Shown piece after piece: positions 59,662 through 64,000 of a stretch of DNA of 64,000 nt. Each line of letters begins with the position of its first letter. The stretch's first letter is position 1. The stretch lies in NCBI GenBank assembly GCA_026027325.1, contig JAMSLZ010000002.1, positions 806,001-870,000 on the forward strand, read 5' to 3'. The notes beneath the pieces were generated by a model. The model saw nothing but the letters and a program-made list of their open reading frames with translations, ran no database searches and had not been told where the DNA came from. Both the position numbers and the translations under genes were made by a program. This stretch comes from Actinomucor elegans (lineage: Eukaryota > Mucoromycota > Mucoromycetes > Mucorales > Mucoraceae).

Positions 59662-61511
59662 GTGTAATAAAAGGTTTTCTCTTTATCATGTGTAAAAGGA
59701 AAAAAAAAAACGCGTATTAGAATAGTGGCAGTGAAGTTGGGTTTCTTCTAAAGTTTAAAAATTCGACTTCGTGCCAAATATCTTGCTAGCATTCTAGTAT
59801 AAAAAGGACTTGGATTATAAACATATGTTTTATTCTTGGTAGCAAACCTTCAAGGCCATTACTTTAGAGTTTGATAGGTAACATAAAATAAAAAAACTTA
59901 CTGTTGAAATTTGTGCACGCAGAAATGGCGAAGGGTTCCCGACTGTTCTTCTCTCACTCGATAAGCATTACACTCTACAAATAATCCATTTCCAAAATGA
60001 GTATAGCATACTCAGCAGGCCCTATTTGCATGAAGGATTTTATTATTTATTATTTAATCTATCAGTCGCTTACCAGGATATGGAGTAATGGACACAATTG
60101 TAGTACGAGAAGCGGCATCTATAATATTGGAAAGCTACAGTTCTGTCATCTAAAACCTTTGACGCGTGATTTGGAGTATACAAACTTGTCATTGCTATAA
60201 GCATATAAATCTTCTTTGGGGGATAACGTCTATTTTATTTTCTGTGATTTTTCGATGGAGTACTACAAGATTGTTATGATAATTTCAAATAGATATTGGA
60301 TTTTAGACATATTTTTAGGTACAAATGCTAACCCTAGCATGAAAGAACATGTCATTTAGCCACAGCTATCTTCAATAGTGCACTAGTTACTGCTATTAGC
60401 GTTCGATTATTCAAGGACTCTTTTATTGCTTAGGTTGTGGTCCAATTTATTACTCAGTAGATAAAGAAATCTATAAAAGAATAATGAATGTTTTTGCTTC
60501 AGACTATATACAGAAAATGAATAACCTTGGCGTTTAAGCAACCTTGATTTGATCAGTAATAGATCAAAGTAATCTGAGTTAATCTATGTGTACATAAGAA
60601 TAATCAAAATCGAAGATACAAGTCCTCGCTTGCATCTTAAACTTTAATAATGTAAAAGCTTGGTGAACAGTTAAGTAAGTGCTACTATAAACGTAACATT
60701 TCATTAGAGGATAAGTACTTATGAGATTTGAACTTATAACGAAATCAGTCAAGCAATCTATCAAACATTAGATCTATTATCTAGTTCATATGAAACGCAT
60801 ATATTTTACAGTCAAAAACTAGAGTATAGTATATCAAAAGTACTCTGGCAAAATGATGGCTCTAATGTAAGCAGTGGCTCATTGTGAATAAGTGCTGACT
60901 ATAGATGCTATATTAAACCAGAATTGATCAAGAAAAGTAGGTAGATAATGACAAAACCAGAGGTATCTCCCTATGGTCCTATTTTTTTTAAAAAAATTCT
61001 TTCTTTTTGTGTAGCATGAAAACAGCATTTTTGAAAAATTATTTATTAGTTACCATAGGTTGGATAAATTTAGGACTATCTAAGAATACAAAAACAGCCT
61101 TTTATTAAGAAAAGCTCAGGGAATTTAAGGTAATAGCAGATGAAACAAACACCAGTATATAAAGAATTTGATTTTAAATTTAAGCTTAATTTATGAACAA
61201 TTCGCGTCAGATATTGGCTTTTTAGTCGTAAGTTTGCAGATTTAATATTTTGATTAAAAGTGGAACTAAAATTAAAACTCCTCCGATGTGTTAGATCATT
61301 TAATTACAGATGACCAATGAAAATCAATAGAATACCTTATAAAAAAATAACCGCTCCGTTAGCCAATAAAAAAACGTGGCCTGGATTATATTTAGTGTTT
61401 ACGGCAATACTCTCTGAATTCTATCTTCAACCATAACCTTTTGACAACATCATCGAATAGTATTGTCTAAGCATAATTAATCATACTAATTCTATTTATT
61501 TATCTATTAAT
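59662..61511. other. AT-rich spacer
   Basis: About 1.85 kb between converging genes. A 67-codon plus-strand frame at 59997-60200 has no recognised motif. A B-box-like GTTCAAATC (minus strand near 60730) lacks tRNA stems. Otherwise nothing seen. Confidence 0.45.
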
Positions 61512-62311
61512 CTATTGAGTGAAATCATAATAAAACATCAAGGCATCTACGAGCTGATCAGGGCTGTTTCTCAGTCTGCCAGCCTTGGGAACCCGTCCTA
61601 CTTCTTGGAAGCCCAATTTTCTCCAGATAGCAATTGAAGCAGCATTATTTTCAAACACCAAATTAAACATGGAGGCTTTATAGCCAATAGCAGGTACCAG
61701 CACCTTGAATGCTTCGCCCATTACGACACCAGCACCTTTTCCACGGTGATTATCCATAACAAAGAAACCACCATTACAGATCTATGTAAAACGTATGAGT
61801 TACACGAAACAAGATAAGCTTTACGGAGATTGGTACTTTACATGCGAACATCTTCCAGGGTAATTTGGTTTGATATAAAACATGCCAATGACTTTATCAT
61901 CCCAGTTATAACTGGTGTTGGGGTCAATAATACTATCCTTGGACATGACAAAAGCATCCGATCTATATTATAAAGGTGAGTAGACGTATTAACGAGTGTT
62001 TTGTTTCGTCGTTACCCTAAAAAATAGTCTCGAAATTGCTGTTCGTCCAACAGATTTTCTTGAGGGTATGTAGAACTAAATCGAGTTTAGTTTCAAAAAA
62101 AAAAAAAGTAAAGTTTGACATGTCAAATTTACCCTGCTTCTATCTCGGCATTGAATCGAACATGCAAGTAATCAACTAGAGACTTGTTATTGCCATCGAC
62201 CTTTTGGATATAGCCTGGAGTGCCATCACGCAGTGTCTTTTGAATAGGTAAAATGGTATCCAAATCAGTACTTGTACTAGGCTTGGGGATTTTGCCGTAA
62301 GCAGTCGACAT
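61512..62311 (-). CDS. GNAT-family N-acetyltransferase
   Basis: Four exons, 62133-62311, 62016-62075, 61842-61962 and 61512-61781, give 209 residues. The acetyl-CoA-binding motif A is visible as FFVMDNHRGKGAGVVMGEA, with the RGKGAG loop. Motif B follows as FNLVFENNAASIAIWRKLGF and GFQEVGRVPKAGRL, the usual end of the GNAT fold. The preceding strand VIGMFYIKPNYPGRCSHICN also fits. The layout is like small fungal acetyltransferases related to bacterial RimI/PhinoT-type enzymes; the substrate (protein N-terminus, amine or antibiotic-like compound) cannot be told. The first 60 residues (MSTAYGKIPKPSTSTDLDTI) place an N-terminal extension before the fold. A long poly(T) tract sits in intron 1 (minus-strand sense). 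Confidence 0.85.
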
Positions 62312-62697
62312 TTTTTTTATCAAGATGAAAGAAAGAAAAGATATACTGTTTATATATATATATACTTGCTTAATGGGTAAAACCTTTCCCTTGCAGACGA
62401 CTGGGAAGGTTTTATGAATAACTGGAATACCAATCAGCATTTAGATCAAAAAATTGTACCTTATTCTAAAGGGAAAAGTTTTACCAGTGGTTGAGTAACG
62501 ATACCTGTCAGTTTTAATAGAATATTTTTATTATAAGATAGCATATCATTGGATATGGTATTTGGATATGATTTGCAATTAAAAGAGAGCATTTTTTTTT
62601 TCAATATGAATGTAAGTGTGTGTGTGTGTAAATGTAAATGATATGTGTGAGTGTGTATGTATGTGTGTGTGTGTGTGCGTGTGTGTCAATAATGTAT
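62312..62697. other. Spacer with GT microsatellite
   Basis: About 390 bases between the GNAT gene start and the bem46 stop. Contains a (TA)n patch near 62350 and the GT-rich repeat listed separately. Confidence 0.5.
62610..62687 (+). repeat. GT-rich microsatellite
   Basis: Runs of TG/GT with interruptions (TGTGTGTGTG, GTGTATGTATG, GTGCGTGTGTG). It ends 11 bases from the stop codon of the bem46-like gene, so its transcript would carry a CA-rich 3' untranslated region. Confidence 0.85.
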
Positions 62698-64000
62698 TTA
62701 ATCCAGTTCCCATACGTTATCTCGCACAAATTCAGCAATTGACTCAAAGAATCCGCTCTGAACATAATAATAATAAAAAAAAAGAGATTAATGATTGATC
62801 ATACTATAGTATTTAATTGCATCTTATTACCTGCATACAAGTATCATTATGAGTACCATTCTCAAAATCCCGCCATACTTTGACCCCACTTGTTTGTGAT
62901 ATATTGTACAGTTTGGCCATATGGCCTGGTGGAACGAGTTCATCTTTTAAACTTGATAAGAACAGTATTGGCACATGATGAACATATTTGATTGTTTTGT
63001 AGGATCTCCAAGTCTGATGTACTAAATATACTAAATGTCTCAGTGCTGGAAATATATGAGGCACCAGCAGAGGCTATTTTCAATCATGTGAGTTATCTAA
63101 TCACTTAGAATAGTATACATTATTCATACCACACTCAGGAATGTATTCTCAATGATTAACGCGTCAAATTTGTCTTCGTTTCTTGATACTAAGCTTATAG
63201 CCACTGAACCTCCTAATGATTGACCATAGGCTATCAATTTGGTATGTTTGAGAATTGGATGCTGTTTAATATATTCCAGTATTGTCTATCAGTTAAAAAA
63301 AAACAATTTTTTTTAATGGCTGTGTTACAATCATACCCCACTGATTTTTCTTTATTACCTGCGCGTCAATTTTAAGTCCTTTTTCCGTGGGTCTTCCTTC
63401 ACTAAGACCATATCTAATCAATAGTTAATTAGCACAGTCTATTTGACAAATACCGTTATTGTTGTTGTTGTTTTTTTTTACCCTCTGTATGATAGCATTA
63501 CTACGTTATATCCCAATTTCTTAAAAAATACCTGAGCAATAGGCAGTCGATGTCCCTATTAATTGCTATTTAGCATAATATCCATATAGACACCCTTTTG
63601 CATGTAACCCCATTCAAATTACCATATTTCCTGTGTGTGCCTAGTAATAAAAAAAAAGTTAATTATATGATCTGTACACCACTAGCAAATACTCACATGA
63701 AAACAGACTACTGTGGGTGATTGTATAGCAACGTCTTCACCACGCTGTATCATTACGTAGGATCGAATCTTGTATCCGTCCTTGGTCACTAATATGACTT
63801 CTTTATCAGGTAGACCAAATTGGGAGGGTTTTGCAACCTATGTACAAGATGATGAATAAATCGACATACCATGTTATAATTCAATGAATAGTTACCACTG
63901 ATCTCGACCCAGTCGGGAATCCTGCGGCATATAATAGTTCGCATTGGTAGGTATATAATAGTAATGATAAGGCAACTGTCACAGCTATTGCAAAGTATAA
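62698..64000 (-). CDS. bem46: Alpha/beta hydrolase, bem46/ABHD13 type (5' end outside window)
   Basis: Eight exons can be joined: 63896-64000 (cut by the window edge), 63697-63837, 63623-63640, 63482-63555, 63359-63413, 63130-63285, 62831-63073 and 62698-62757, giving 284 residues so far. A membrane segment is visible at the cut start (ALSLLLYTYQC), then FPTGSRSV and PSQFGLPDKEVILVTKDGYK, typical of bem46. The HTGNMGHRLPIAQ oxyanion region is split by an 18-base exon. The nucleophile is in LIAYGQSLGGSVAIS, the Asp in SSLKDELVPPGHM and the His in FENGTHNDTC. These form the Ser-Asp-His triad. Fungal bem46 is an ER/plasma-membrane hydrolase linked to hyphal growth and cell polarity; its substrate is not established. 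Only the first residues are missing. Confidence 0.9.

Noticed and set aside
60715..60760. B-box-like GTTCAAATC on the minus strand (possible tRNA)
   Set aside because: Flanking bases do not form T-arm or acceptor stems and no A-box lies at the right distance.

Overview
The window is nuclear DNA of a filamentous fungus, most likely an early-diverging one of the order Mucorales (Mucoromycota). The reasons are: AT-rich spacers with many poly(T)/poly(A) tracts; genes with many short introns (about 45-80 nt, GTAAGT-type donors, TAG/CAG acceptors); fungal genes such as a BEM2-type RhoGAP, FAB1, PEX3, a GT62 mannosyltransferase and a bem46 hydrolase; and decayed F-box and Tc1/IS630-type sequences of a style I associate with Mucorales. 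The species cannot be fixed from sequence alone. All exon joins were worked out by eye from reading-frame continuity, splice signals and family resemblance.

Layout. 1-684 (-): 5' part of a FAR-17a/AIG1-like membrane protein. 0.7-5.7 kb: AT-rich DNA with a decayed F-box gene (-). 5.75-8.2 kb: convergent pair, complex I 24 kDa subunit (+) and sphingoid-base kinase (-). 8.2-14.1 kb: accessory stretch with an array of 346-bp tandem repeats, a three-exon gene of unknown function with an acidic repeat, and a broken DDE transposase. 14.8-23.2 kb: PRS1-type PRPP synthetase and a 2159-residue BEM2-like RhoGAP, both (+). 26.5-28.9 kb: polyQ bZIP factor and an Anp1-family (GT62) glycosyltransferase. 30.6-32.5 kb: PEX3. 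36.5-38.5 kb: convergent pair, ceramide synthase (+) and hotdog thioesterase (-). 40.3-45.1 kb (-): GYP5/EVI5-like Rab GAP and a type II membrane protein resembling fungal O-fucosyltransferase-like proteins. 46.6-47.7 kb (-): glutamine synthetase. 48.7-57.6 kb (-): FAB1/PIKfyve lipid kinase (10 exons, 2784 residues). 59.2-59.7 kb (+): MAPR/Dap1-like heme protein. 61.5-62.3 kb (-): GNAT acetyltransferase. 62.7-64.0 kb (-): bem46/ABHD13-like hydrolase, running off the right edge.

How the genes relate. This is an ordinary eukaryotic housekeeping region, not an operon or an obvious biosynthetic cluster. Several products act on membranes and lipids (sphingoid-base kinase, ceramide synthase, FAB1, PEX3, GYP5-like, BEM2-like), but they are scattered and on both strands, so I do not claim co-regulation. 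The parts least explained by known biology are the 346-bp array with its neighbouring unknown gene and transposase relic, and a set of small translated relics sharing one pattern at about 8.4, 14.2, 24.1 and 45.6 kb.
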